In this document: piece by piece, positions 14,543-20,749 of the stretch | Numbering within the stretch: the stretch's first letter is position 1 | Layout of the letters: each line of letters starts with the position of its first letter | Assembly: GCA_964518135.1 (NCBI GenBank) | Contig: CAZFEY010000009.1 | Location: forward strand, 1 to 21,863 | Length of the DNA stretch: 21,863 nucleotides | Reading direction: 5' to 3' | From: 2-12-FULL-40-12 sp964518135 | GTDB lineage: Bacteria; Patescibacteriota; Minisyncoccia; Minisyncoccales; 2-12-FULL-40-12 | The notes under the pieces: generated by a model | Databases searched by the model: none | What the model was told of the DNA's origin: nothing | Seen by the model: only the letters and a program-made list of their open reading frames with translations | Position numbers and translations under genes: made by a program

Positions 14543-16303
14543 ATGAATTATAAAAATATTATTTTGGTTTTCTTTGTTTTTTTGTTCTTCTTTAGTTTTG
14601 GAGGTAATGTCGATGCTGCAAAGTTTTACTTAATTGGAGAGGGAAGTTATTTTGGCATAGGTCAAGAATTTAATATTGATATCAAAATTAATACCGAAAA
14701 GGTAAATATTAATGCAGCTGAAACCAAAATTCTTTTTCCAAATGGTGTTTTGGAGCTTTTAAGTACCGAGCAAAAACCATCTATTTTTGATTTTTGGCTT
14801 GCGAGTCCAGACATTTCAAATGAAAAAGGGGAATTGACTTTTACTGGTGGTACGCCAAATGGTGTTTCTGGAGAAGCTTTGCAAGTTTTAAGAATACGTT
14901 TTAAAACGAAAGGTGCGGGTCCTGCCCAGATTGCGTTTGTTGATTCTGTTGTTACGGCTAGTGACGGAAAGGGAACTAATGTTCTTTCTTCGGTAGAGGG
15001 ATTGAATATAAATGTTGGAGTAACGACCATAGCTCCTAAACCAGCGCCTGCATTGCCAACGCCCACTTCAACATCTGTTGTGCCGACCGAGCTTCCGGAA
15101 AAAGTTACAAGAACACCGATTCCATCCGGAAACTTACCAGAAGAACCAATATTAAAAGTTCCTTTGTATTTGGATCAGGGAAAGTGGTATGGTCATACGG
15201 GGGAATTGATAGTTTTATGGGATGTTCCAAGCGATGTTAGCCAAGTGGCCGTTCAGATAGATCATAGCCCAAATGAAAATCCTAAAAATATAGAGGAGGA
15301 GCTTTTTACTGGTAAAACTTTTGGACCATTGAAAGAAGGAGTCTGGTATGCGCATGTTCGATTTAAGAATAACATTGGTTGGGGTAAAACTGCTCACTAT
15401 AAAATTTCTTTAGACACTACGCCTCCATTGCCGTTCGAAATAATGATTGACAATGAAGCAAGTGATAATCCGGTACCAGAAGTAAAATTTGAAACAAATG
15501 ATTCGTTGTCGGGTATGGCCAAGTATCTCATTTTTATAGATGGTAAGGGTCCATTGGAATCCGAATCCGGTAATATGATTTTGCCAATACAGCAGCCGGG
15601 TAAGCACACTTTAACGATTAGAGCGTTGGATTTAGCGGGTAATAGCGTAGAAGACAGTCTGAATTTTGAGATATTGCCCCTTCCAACGCCAATTATAGAG
15701 TTCTTGAGCAGATCTGTGTCCCAGGGTGATTTCGTATTTCTTTCTGGCAAATCCATTTCTAATGGGTTTGTTGATGTTAGGGTGTTAAACAATAACGGAA
15801 AGGAAGTTTTTGCAAAACAAGCGGATAGCGATGTTCTAGGTAATTGGGAAATAACAATAGAAGAATCTTTGCCTGTTGGCAGGTATAGCCTTTATGTTGT
15901 AGCAAGGGATGATAGGGGAGCTATTAGCTATCCGACGGATAGTGAGGTTTTCAGAATTCGGGCAAAGACCGTTTTGTCTGTAGGCTTTATAGACTTAGGA
16001 TGGTTTGAGATTGCCTTAATCGGTATTTTATTGGTTATGGCATTTGCCGGCATATTGTCTTGGAGATATGTTCTTATGCAAAGAAAAAGGGAGGCATATC
16101 AGATTATCGCCGCGAGAGATATTGATAAATTGTGCAAATTACTTAGCGACGATTTAGTTAATTTGAAAAACTTAATTTTAAACCCGCAAGATGTTTCTGT
16201 CCCTCAAGCTGAAGCGAATGCAGAAACCTTCTTGAAAAAAATGACGGAAACAATCGAAAAAATGAAAAAATATTTAGCGCAAGAAGTAGGGAAAATTAAA
16301 TAA
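14543..16303 (+). CDS. membrane-anchored cohesin protein (mini-scaffoldin)
   Basis: 586 aa. Signal peptide ~1-25 (ending GNVDA). Residues ~26-155 are a cohesin beta-sandwich (GQEFNIDIKINT, INAAETKILFPNGVLELL, LQVLRIRFKTKGAGPAQIAF). Then a Pro/Thr linker (PAPALPTPTSTSVVPTE), two to three Ig-like domains (about 205-480), a membrane helix at ~488-511 and a ~75-residue cytoplasmic helical tail ending in Glu/Lys-rich coiled-coil-like sequence. It would hold a dockerin partner at the cell surface and could signal through the tail. Encoded 13 bp after the dockerin gene; the cognate pair is inferred. Confidence 0.88.
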   Translation: MNYKNIILVFFVFLFFFSFGGNVDAAKFYLIGEGSYFGIGQEFNIDIKINTEKVNINAAETKILFPNGVLELLSTEQKPSIFDFWLASPDISNEKGELTFTGGTPNGVSGEALQVLRIRFKTKGAGPAQIAFVDSVVTASDGKGTNVLSSVEGLNINVGVTTIAPKPAPALPTPTSTSVVPTELPEKVTRTPIPSGNLPEEPILKVPLYLDQGKWYGHTGELIVLWDVPSDVSQVAVQIDHSPNENPKNIEEELFTGKTFGPLKEGVWYAHVRFKNNIGWGKTAHYKISLDTTPPLPFEIMIDNEASDNPVPEVKFETNDSLSGMAKYLIFIDGKGPLESESGNMILPIQQPGKHTLTIRALDLAGNSVEDSLNFEILPLPTPIIEFLSRSVSQGDFVFLSGKSISNGFVDVRVLNNNGKEVFAKQADSDVLGNWEITIEESLPVGRYSLYVVARDDRGAISYPTDSEVFRIRAKTVLSVGFIDLGWFEIALIGILLVMAFAGILSWRYVLMQRKREAYQIIAARDIDKLCKLLSDDLVNLKNLILNPQDVSVPQAEANAETFLKKMTETIEKMKKYLAQEVGKIK

Positions 16304-16317
16304 GTCGTTTCGTGATG

Positions 16318-16346
16318 TTGACAAAATTTGTATAGCATGCTATTTT
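16318..16346 (+). promoter_or_regulatory. strong promoter, TTGACA-17-TATTTT
   Basis: Exact TTGACA (16318-16323), 17-nt spacer, TATTTT (16341-16346). The leader carries GAAAGGAGG ahead of ATG 16385. Confidence 0.65.
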
Positions 16347-16384
16347 TAATTACACCTTGATTCTGCACCTGAAAGGAGGCGATC

Positions 16385-16519
16385 ATGAAAGAAAGCTCTA
16401 GCAAAAAATGGAGGAGCAAACCATTCCGCACAAAAGGCGGTGGCAAGATCGTATACTACGATTTTGATTACCTTAGGGGGCTTTTAATATTATTGCTCCG
16501 ACAGAGAAAGGGGCATTGA
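16385..16519 (+). CDS. 44-aa basic small protein
   Basis: ATG 16385 preceded by AAAGGAGG at ideal spacing. 44 residues: a Lys/Arg/Ser-rich N-terminus (MKESSSKKWRSKPFRTKGGG), then KIVYYDFDYLRGLLILLLRQ and RKGH. The basic head plus a short hydrophobic stretch suggests membrane- or nucleic-acid/ribosome-association. It forms a complete one-gene unit with an exact -35 upstream and a good terminator downstream, so it is probably well expressed. I know no family. Being so short it needs proof, but the control signals argue strongly that it is real. Confidence 0.7.
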   Translation: MKESSSKKWRSKPFRTKGGGKIVYYDFDYLRGLLILLLRQRKGH

Positions 16520-16539
16520 ATCATGGTTTGAAGGAAGGG

Positions 16540-16577
16540 GGCCTTGCGTACTATTTGCGACAAGGCCTTTTATTTTT
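16540..16577 (+). terminator. Rho-independent terminator
   Basis: GGCCTTG (16540-16546) / CAAGGCC (16561-16567), then TTTTATTTTT. Confidence 0.85.
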
Positions 16578-16626
16578 GAACGTAGCGAAAGAACATTTCT
16601 TTTTGAGAGTAGTGAGAAAACATTTA
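16573..16626 (+). repeat. 27-bp imperfect tandem duplication
   Basis: Unit 1 16573-16599 (TTTTTGAACGTAGCGAAAGA...) and unit 2 16600-16626 (TTTTTGAGAGTAGTGAGAAA...) are head to tail with a common start TTTTTGA and end ACATTT. A partial TTTTG of a third follows. It lies between the terminator and the cupin promoter, so the downstream unit edge feeds a T-tract to that promoter. Confidence 0.75.
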
Positions 16627-16638
16627 TTTTGCTAAAAT
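16626..16638 (+). promoter_or_regulatory. T-tract / TAAAAT promoter of the cupin gene
   Basis: ATTTTGC then TAAAAT (16633-16638), 46 nt before ATG 16685. Nearly the same block as at 5685-5698. Confidence 0.45.
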
Positions 16639-16684
16639 AGAATATAGTTTTAAGTCGTAATTATTAACTTGGAATAATAAAAAT

Positions 16685-17083
16685 ATGAAAGGATATAAAG
16701 ATAATATAGAAAAATTAACGGTAGAAAACAATAATTTTAGAAAGGTGCTTTATACTGGAAAACATAGTCAGTTGGTTTTAATGAATTTGAAACCCAAAGA
16801 AGAAATTGGCATGGAGGTTCATAAAGACAACGATCAGTTTTTCCGGATTGAAAAGGGGCAGGGCAAATGCATTATTGATGGTAATGAGTATGAAATAGGG
16901 GATGGTACGGCTATTATTGTTCCAGCAGGTAGTCAACATAATGTTGTTAATACCTCGGATTCGGAAGATCTAAAGCTTTACACCATCTATTCGCCAGCTC
17001 ATCATAAAGACGGAGTGGTTCATGCTTCAAAGGAAGAAGCAGAAAAAGACGATGAGCATTTTGATGGCGTTGCAACGGAATAG
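16685..17083 (+). CDS. cupin-domain protein
   Basis: 132 aa, a single cupin_2 barrel. Motif 1 region EVHKDNDQFFRIEKGQGK (His46, Gln51, Glu56), motif 2 VPAGSQHNVVN (His85). The second His of the classic H-x-H is absent, as is common in the mannose-6-phosphate-isomerase-like subgroup. The tail KLYTIYSPAHHKDGVVH with extra His is typical of this subgroup in bacteria and CPR. It could be a sugar isomerase-like enzyme or a metal-dependent binding protein; substrate unknown. Confidence 0.85.
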   Translation: MKGYKDNIEKLTVENNNFRKVLYTGKHSQLVLMNLKPKEEIGMEVHKDNDQFFRIEKGQGKCIIDGNEYEIGDGTAIIVPAGSQHNVVNTSDSEDLKLYTIYSPAHHKDGVVHASKEEAEKDDEHFDGVATE

Positions 17084-17153
17084 TAAAGATTTTTAATTAA
17101 AGCGCTGACTACGGAGTGTCCCCTTTAACAATTTTGCCTTATTGTATTTTTTT

Positions 17154-17459
17154 ATGATTTTTTCTGTTAAAGCCAAAAACGAAAATATTATTAGGTTAGC
17201 CAGAAAGATAGGCTATAGAATTTCGGAGTTCGATACCCAAAGGCAGGAGTATAATTTAGTATGTCCTGTGGGTGGCAGATATTATCCTAGATTTCATATC
17301 TATCTGAAAAGAGATGGAAAAACAAAAAATTTATGTTTTAATCTGCACTTGGATCATAAAAAACCTTCATATAAGGGCGCTGCGCATGCGCATAGCGGAG
17401 AATATGAAGGGAAGCTAATTGAAGTTGAAGTAAAAAGGATAGAAACAATTCTAGCCTAA
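17154..17459 (+). CDS. conserved-type small hypothetical protein
   Basis: 101 aa from ATG 17154; the in-frame TTG 17142 adds four residues and is less likely. Soluble. Striking conserved-looking segments are FHIYLKRDGKTKNLCFNLHL and DHKKPSYKGAAHAHSGEYEG, rich in His and aromatic residues. I recall similar short proteins in CPR genomes with no assigned function. A His-rich pocket (HLDHKK, AHAHSGEY) might bind metal or phosphate. No Shine-Dalgarno. Confidence 0.7.
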   Translation: MIFSVKAKNENIIRLARKIGYRISEFDTQRQEYNLVCPVGGRYYPRFHIYLKRDGKTKNLCFNLHLDHKKPSYKGAAHAHSGEYEGKLIEVEVKRIETILA

Positions 17460-17466
17460 AAATTTC

Positions 17467-17667
17467 TTGACAAACAGATCGGTTTTTGGAAAAATTAATT
17501 CGGTACATGTAAATTCTAAGCCCGAAAAGCATAGCCGCGCGTTAAGGGAATGGTTGATTCTAAGCGGCTGGTGTAGTAATTCAACCATTTCTAGTCGGTT
17601 CTTAATGTATTATCCGTCTTATCATGGGCGGAAGTTGAAGAGGGGCAGATCTTGTAAGATCTGCCCC
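17467..17667 (+). ncRNA. candidate structured RNA between 17154 gene and efp
   Basis: An exact TTGACA (17467-17472) stands 175 bp before a strong terminator. The -10 is poor. Between them AGCCGC (17533-17538)/GCGGCT (17564-17569) and AATGGTTGA (17549-17557)/TCAACCATT (17581-17589) interlock, so together they would be a pseudoknot. An open frame (17467-17769) runs through but crosses the terminator and into efp antisense, with no Shine-Dalgarno, so a protein is unlikely. It is not a tRNA, SRP or tmRNA that I can recognise. Confidence 0.35.
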
Positions 17668-17678
17668 GTTATTTTTTT
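17642..17678 (+). terminator. strong Rho-independent terminator
   Basis: GGGGCAGATCTT (17642-17653) / AAGATCTGCCCC (17656-17667), perfect 12 bp, then GTTATTTTTTT. Plus strand only; there is no T-run on the minus strand, so it does not serve efp. Confidence 0.9.
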
Positions 17679-17697
17679 AGGTTTAATATTTGTTTTT

Positions 17698-18261
17698 TTA
17701 TTCTACTCTTCTTACATATTCTGCGGTTTCTGTATTGATCTCAACAATATCACCCTCTTTTATGAATAAGGGGGCATTTATTTTGACTCCCGTTTCAAGA
17801 ATTACCTGCTTATTTCCAGCTTGAGATCTGTCGCCTTTAGTTCCTGGAGGAGATTCAACCACTTTAAGGCTAACTTTAACGGGCAAAGAGATGTTAATTA
17901 TTTTTCCATCTAGCTCTATACCTTCAATCACCTCATTAGCTTTTAGGAATTGATCGTTTCCACCAACAATCTCTTTTGAAAACTCAAATCTTTCAGATGG
18001 GTTTTGCTCGTCACAAAAGACAAATTTGTCTCGGTGAGAATATAGAAATTTTATTCTGGTTTTTGTTATTTCCGCTTCTTCAAATTCTTCTCCCGGTCTG
18101 AAGTTACGAGCAAGTACATTTCCATTGATCAAGTTTTTTATTTTAGTTTGCAGAACAGAACTGCCCCTACCCTTAAACATCGGGCTTGCCTCAAGGATTT
18201 CATAGGGTTGTCCATCTATCATTATTTTTATTTCTTTTTTAAGTTGAGGATAATTAATCAT
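17698..18261 (-). CDS. efp: translation elongation factor P
   Basis: 187 aa, the usual EF-P length, with KOW-like N-terminal and two OB-type domains. EF-P helps the ribosome form bonds at polyproline stretches; the Pro-rich linkers of nearby surface proteins may need it. The tip loop reads SPMFKGRGSSV: the position of E. coli Lys34 appears to be Arg32 (K30-G-R32-G), as in the EarP/rhamnose type rather than the EpmA/lysine type. The C-terminal IFIKEGDIVEINTET-like end is canonical. No ear or epm gene is adjacent. It lies 49 bp after fmt with a hairpin between; no Shine-Dalgarno. Confidence 0.93.
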   Translation of the reverse strand: MINYPQLKKEIKIMIDGQPYEILEASPMFKGRGSSVLQTKIKNLINGNVLARNFRPGEEFEEAEITKTRIKFLYSHRDKFVFCDEQNPSERFEFSKEIVGGNDQFLKANEVIEGIELDGKIINISLPVKVSLKVVESPPGTKGDRSQAGNKQVILETGVKINAPLFIKEGDIVEINTETAEYVRRVE

Positions 18262-18274
18262 GTTTTTAATTTAT

Positions 18275-18293
18275 TCTTTCCGTAAAGGAAAGA
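18275..18293 (-). terminator. hairpin between fmt and efp
   Basis: TCTTTCC / GGAAAGA with a 5-nt loop. No clean T-tract on the minus strand; probably a processing or weak attenuation point rather than a full stop. Confidence 0.35.
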
Positions 18294-18310
18294 CAGCGTA
18301 ACGGTTAATT

Positions 18311-19237
18311 TCAATTCAATATCGTTCCAATAAAGTTTTTATTGCCATTCATAAAGTCCTTTATGGTCGTTACGCTCTTTCCTTCTAATTGAACTTCTTC
18401 TAGAAGCAAGCAGTTATATCCTGTTTGTACAGCTACTTGATTGTTGATCAAGAAAACTGTTCCAATTTCCATTGTATTGGTTTGCTGCATTATGACCTTT
18501 GCTCTAAATATTTTTAAAATTTTTCCAGAAAACATGGTAAACGAAGATGGCCAAGGATAAAAAGCGCATATTTGTCTGAAAATAGTGTCTGCTGGTTTTT
18601 TCCAATCAATCCTGCCATCTTCTTTTTTGATCATTTGGGTATAAGTTGCTTTTTCGTGGTCTTGTTGTTGGATAGAAATTTGAGATTGCATCCACTTTGG
18701 GATTGTCTCTACTAAAAGTTCGGCTCCTATTTTAGCTAATTTTTCTTGGAGCTCAAGATTATTTTCTTCTTTTTGTATGGGGACGGATTTTTGAATTAAA
18801 ATTGGACCATGGTCTACTTGATTGTCCATTAACATAATACTGGTACCGGTTTCTGTATCTCCATTAAGAATAGCGGTTTGAACAGGAGAGGGGCCCCTAT
18901 ATTTTGGCAATAAGGATGGGTGAACATTGAGACATCCTTTCTTGGGGATATCTAGTATGCTTTTGGGCAAAATTTTACCATATGCGGCCACGACAAATAA
19001 ATCCGGCTCATATCTTAAGATTTGAGATCCAAAACTTGAATCTAATTTTTCTGGTTGTATAACTTCAATGCCGTACTTTCGAGCGGTAATTTTTACTGGG
19101 GGTGGCGCGAGTACTTTATTTCTGCCAGTAGGTTTGTCGGTTTCGGTTACAACAACAAATGGCTTTAATCCATTCTTTATTAAGCCTTCTAAAATAATCG
19201 CACCGAATTCCGGTGTTCCTAAAAATACTAATTTCAT
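18311..19237 (-). CDS. fmt: methionyl-tRNA formyltransferase
   Basis: 308 aa, full length. It transfers formyl from 10-formyl-THF to Met-tRNAi. N-terminal hydrolase-like domain with FLGTPEFG, catalytic Asn104, His106 (LNVHPSLLPKYRG) and Asp142 (DNQVDHGPIL), corresponding to E. coli N106/H108/D144. The FMT-C tRNA-binding domain follows (DGRIDWKKPADTIFRQI..., to the end). Extended -10 (TGG-TATAAA, 19265-19256 minus) upstream. In the same direction as efp and likely co-transcribed. No def gene adjacent. Confidence 0.95.
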   Translation of the reverse strand: MKLVFLGTPEFGAIILEGLIKNGLKPFVVVTETDKPTGRNKVLAPPPVKITARKYGIEVIQPEKLDSSFGSQILRYEPDLFVVAAYGKILPKSILDIPKKGCLNVHPSLLPKYRGPSPVQTAILNGDTETGTSIMLMDNQVDHGPILIQKSVPIQKEENNLELQEKLAKIGAELLVETIPKWMQSQISIQQQDHEKATYTQMIKKEDGRIDWKKPADTIFRQICAFYPWPSSFTMFSGKILKIFRAKVIMQQTNTMEIGTVFLINNQVAVQTGYNCLLLEEVQLEGKSVTTIKDFMNGNKNFIGTILN

Positions 19238-19255
19238 ATATTTCTTACAGGTTAT

Positions 19256-19265
19256 TTTATACCAT
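19256..19265 (-). promoter_or_regulatory. extended -10 promoter of fmt
   Basis: Minus strand ATGG-TATAAA; TG is at the extended position and TATAAA is 5 of 6. No clear -35. ATG 19237 is 18 nt downstream. Confidence 0.5.
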
Positions 19266-19304
19266 ATTTAGTTGCGTTTGTTTAGCGGTCTTAAAGCAAA
19301 AGAA

Positions 19305-19327
19305 AAAAAGCCCGTTGGGGGCTTTTT
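19305..19327 (-). terminator. bidirectional terminator
   Basis: AAAAAGCCC (19305-19313) / GGGCTTTTT (19319-19327), 9 bp with loop GTTGG. The minus strand continues TTTTTTTCTTTT, ending the small-peptide unit before the fmt promoter. Confidence 0.9.
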
Positions 19328-19389
19328 GGCGATAATTGGTCGGGAATCAATTAGTTACGACTATTCCATATTCCCGGGGTGCAAGGTTA

Positions 19390-19446
19390 TCAATGGCCAC
19401 CATTTTCTACAGCACTAAGAATATTGTATTTTCCTGGTGTCGGCAT
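19390..19446 (-). CDS. tiny ORFs following the membrane peptide
   Basis: MPTPGKYNILSAVENGGH (18 aa), ATG at 19446, 10 nt after the previous stop; no Shine-Dalgarno. A second 18-codon frame (MVAIDNLAPREYGIVVTN, 19403-19347) overlaps its end. Both look protein-like but are short enough to be chance; the region lies inside the transcript before the terminator. Confidence 0.25.
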   Translation of the reverse strand: MPTPGKYNILSAVENGGH

Positions 19447-19456
19447 TGAGCTAGGC

Positions 19457-19537
19457 TTATCCTAAAGATCCCCAAATCGCATTACCTATTACATAGGCGA
19501 CGAGACAGATAACTATAATACAAGCGACAAACAACAT
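19457..19537 (-). CDS. 26-aa single-helix membrane peptide
   Basis: ATG 19537 with AAAGGAGG (AGGAGG at 19550-19545) 7 nt upstream. Product MLFVACIIVICLVAYVIGNA then IWGSLG, essentially one membrane helix. A longer in-frame start at 19645 lies inside the promoter and is excluded. Expressed from an exact-consensus -35 promoter through a ~90-nt leader and closed by a strong terminator, so the unit is complete despite its size. Candidates are a small membrane regulator or a type I toxin-like peptide; there is no antisense RNA evidence in view. Confidence 0.65.
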   Translation of the reverse strand: MLFVACIIVICLVAYVIGNAIWGSLG

Positions 19538-19635
19538 AGCACTTCCTCCTTTCTGAAAAATATCAGTTAAAAAGCCTATATTAACCCGCGGATAATTATC
19601 AATTACCAGCGAGATTTTTAATGTTCGATAGATAA

Positions 19636-19664
19636 ACTTTAGCATATTGCATTTATTCTGTCAA
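19636..19664 (-). promoter_or_regulatory. strong promoter, TTGACA-17-TAAAGT
   Basis: Minus strand: TTGACA (19664-19659), 17 nt, TAAAGT (19641-19636). Start near 19629, leader of ~90 nt to ATG 19537. The rest of the 19238-19704 gap contains nothing else I can support. Confidence 0.7.
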
Positions 19665-19704
19665 TACTTTCAAAACTCGGCTAAATATCTTAATATAGAT
19701 CAAT

Positions 19705-20172
19705 ATGGTAAAGAGTAAACCCAAAAATAAAACAACAGCGAAAGACAAAAAACGAAAAGAGGAAACAGCTATCCAGCAAATCGTCAACCATTATTTTTTT
19801 AGTAAGGGGTTAACTTTGAACAAAATCAAAAGAGATGCAAAAAAACAGAAGATTATTTATTCCAGATTTACACGTCCCGCAAAGCAATTATTGGAGTTGG
19901 CGGGATCGGTCAAGAAAGCCCAAAAAGCTATTGATAAAGTGGCCGAATGGGCCCAGTCCAGAAATCTTGATTATGCCATAGAAACTGTTTTTAAAAAGTG
20001 GTTAGAAATAGACAGATTGAAGCCGAAAGAGATAGTTAAAAAGCCATATTATCACGGAGATTATATGGTTTGGTCGGATACTAAAAGAAAATGGTATGTT
20101 GTAACGCCAGATGGAGATTGGCTTGAGTTTGTCGGCAAAGAAGAAGATATTGAATGGAAGACGATAAAATGA
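19705..20172 (+). CDS. conserved-type hypothetical protein
   Basis: 155 aa. A Lys-rich disordered head (to ~25) is followed by a helical middle (SRFTRPAKQLLELAGSVKKA, then AIDKVAEWAQSRNLDYAIET) and a small beta-like end with KPYYHGDYMVWSDTKRKWYVV and WLEFVGKEEDIEW. I recall the same order in CPR proteins of unknown function. Aromatic-rich beta hairpins plus basic helices suggest nucleic-acid binding, which would fit its coupling to thpR (ATGA overlap), but this is inference. Confidence 0.7.
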   Translation: MVKSKPKNKTTAKDKKRKEETAIQQIVNHYFFSKGLTLNKIKRDAKKQKIIYSRFTRPAKQLLELAGSVKKAQKAIDKVAEWAQSRNLDYAIETVFKKWLEIDRLKPKEIVKKPYYHGDYMVWSDTKRKWYVVTPDGDWLEFVGKEEDIEWKTIK

Positions 20173-20747
20173 AAACGCGAAAAAGAATTTTCGTAGCTGT
20201 AAATCTACCAGATAAAATCAAAGAAAAGTTGATAGGGTATCAATCGCAGTGGAACGAAATTCCAGCCAATTGGACCAAAAAAGAAAATTTACACATTACC
20301 TTGTCTTTTCTTGGTTATCTGGCGGATGAAGATTTGCCAGATGTCTTGGTTGCAACGGAAAAAGTCGCCGCCAAGGCAGAATCTTTTTCTGTTGTGTTAG
20401 ATAAAATTTGCTATGGCCCGAAAGGTAAAAACCCACCACGCATGATCTGGGCAACGGGAGAGAGCGAAGAATTATCCAACCTTCAAAGAGAATTGGAGAA
20501 ATCTCTGATATTTTCAATAGAAGGCGATGAAACGAAGATCAATCAATCTAAAAAAAACACTATTCACGTAACCTTAGCCAGGATTAGACAATGGGATTTT
20601 CGCAGGATAGATCCGGAAGAATCTCCAATAATTGATAATGATATTGCTATATCTTTTCCGGTTAATTCTGTTGATATTATGGAAAGCGTATTAAAAAAAG
20701 GTGGTCCGAAATACATCGTTCTTGAATCATACAGCTTGGAACATTAA
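20169..20747 (+). CDS. thpR: RNA 2',3'-cyclic phosphodiesterase
   Basis: 192 aa from ATG 20169, which overlaps the upstream stop (ATGA), chosen over in-frame ATG 20154. LigT/2H phosphoesterase with both H-x-T motifs, His42-Ile-Thr44 (NLHITLSFLG) and His133-Val-Thr135 (TIHVTLARIR). It opens 2',3'-cyclic phosphates on RNA ends. Full length. Followed after 2 bp by murC, so all three genes are probably one transcript. Confidence 0.92.
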   Translation: MKTRKRIFVAVNLPDKIKEKLIGYQSQWNEIPANWTKKENLHITLSFLGYLADEDLPDVLVATEKVAAKAESFSVVLDKICYGPKGKNPPRMIWATGESEELSNLQRELEKSLIFSIEGDETKINQSKKNTIHVTLARIRQWDFRRIDPEESPIIDNDIAISFPVNSVDIMESVLKKGGPKYIVLESYSLEH

Positions 20748-20749
20748 AC

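Noticed and set aside
17467..17769. 100-codon plus-strand frame
   Set aside because: Passes through a perfect terminator and into the antisense of efp, with no ribosome site; better explained by RNA and shadow reading.
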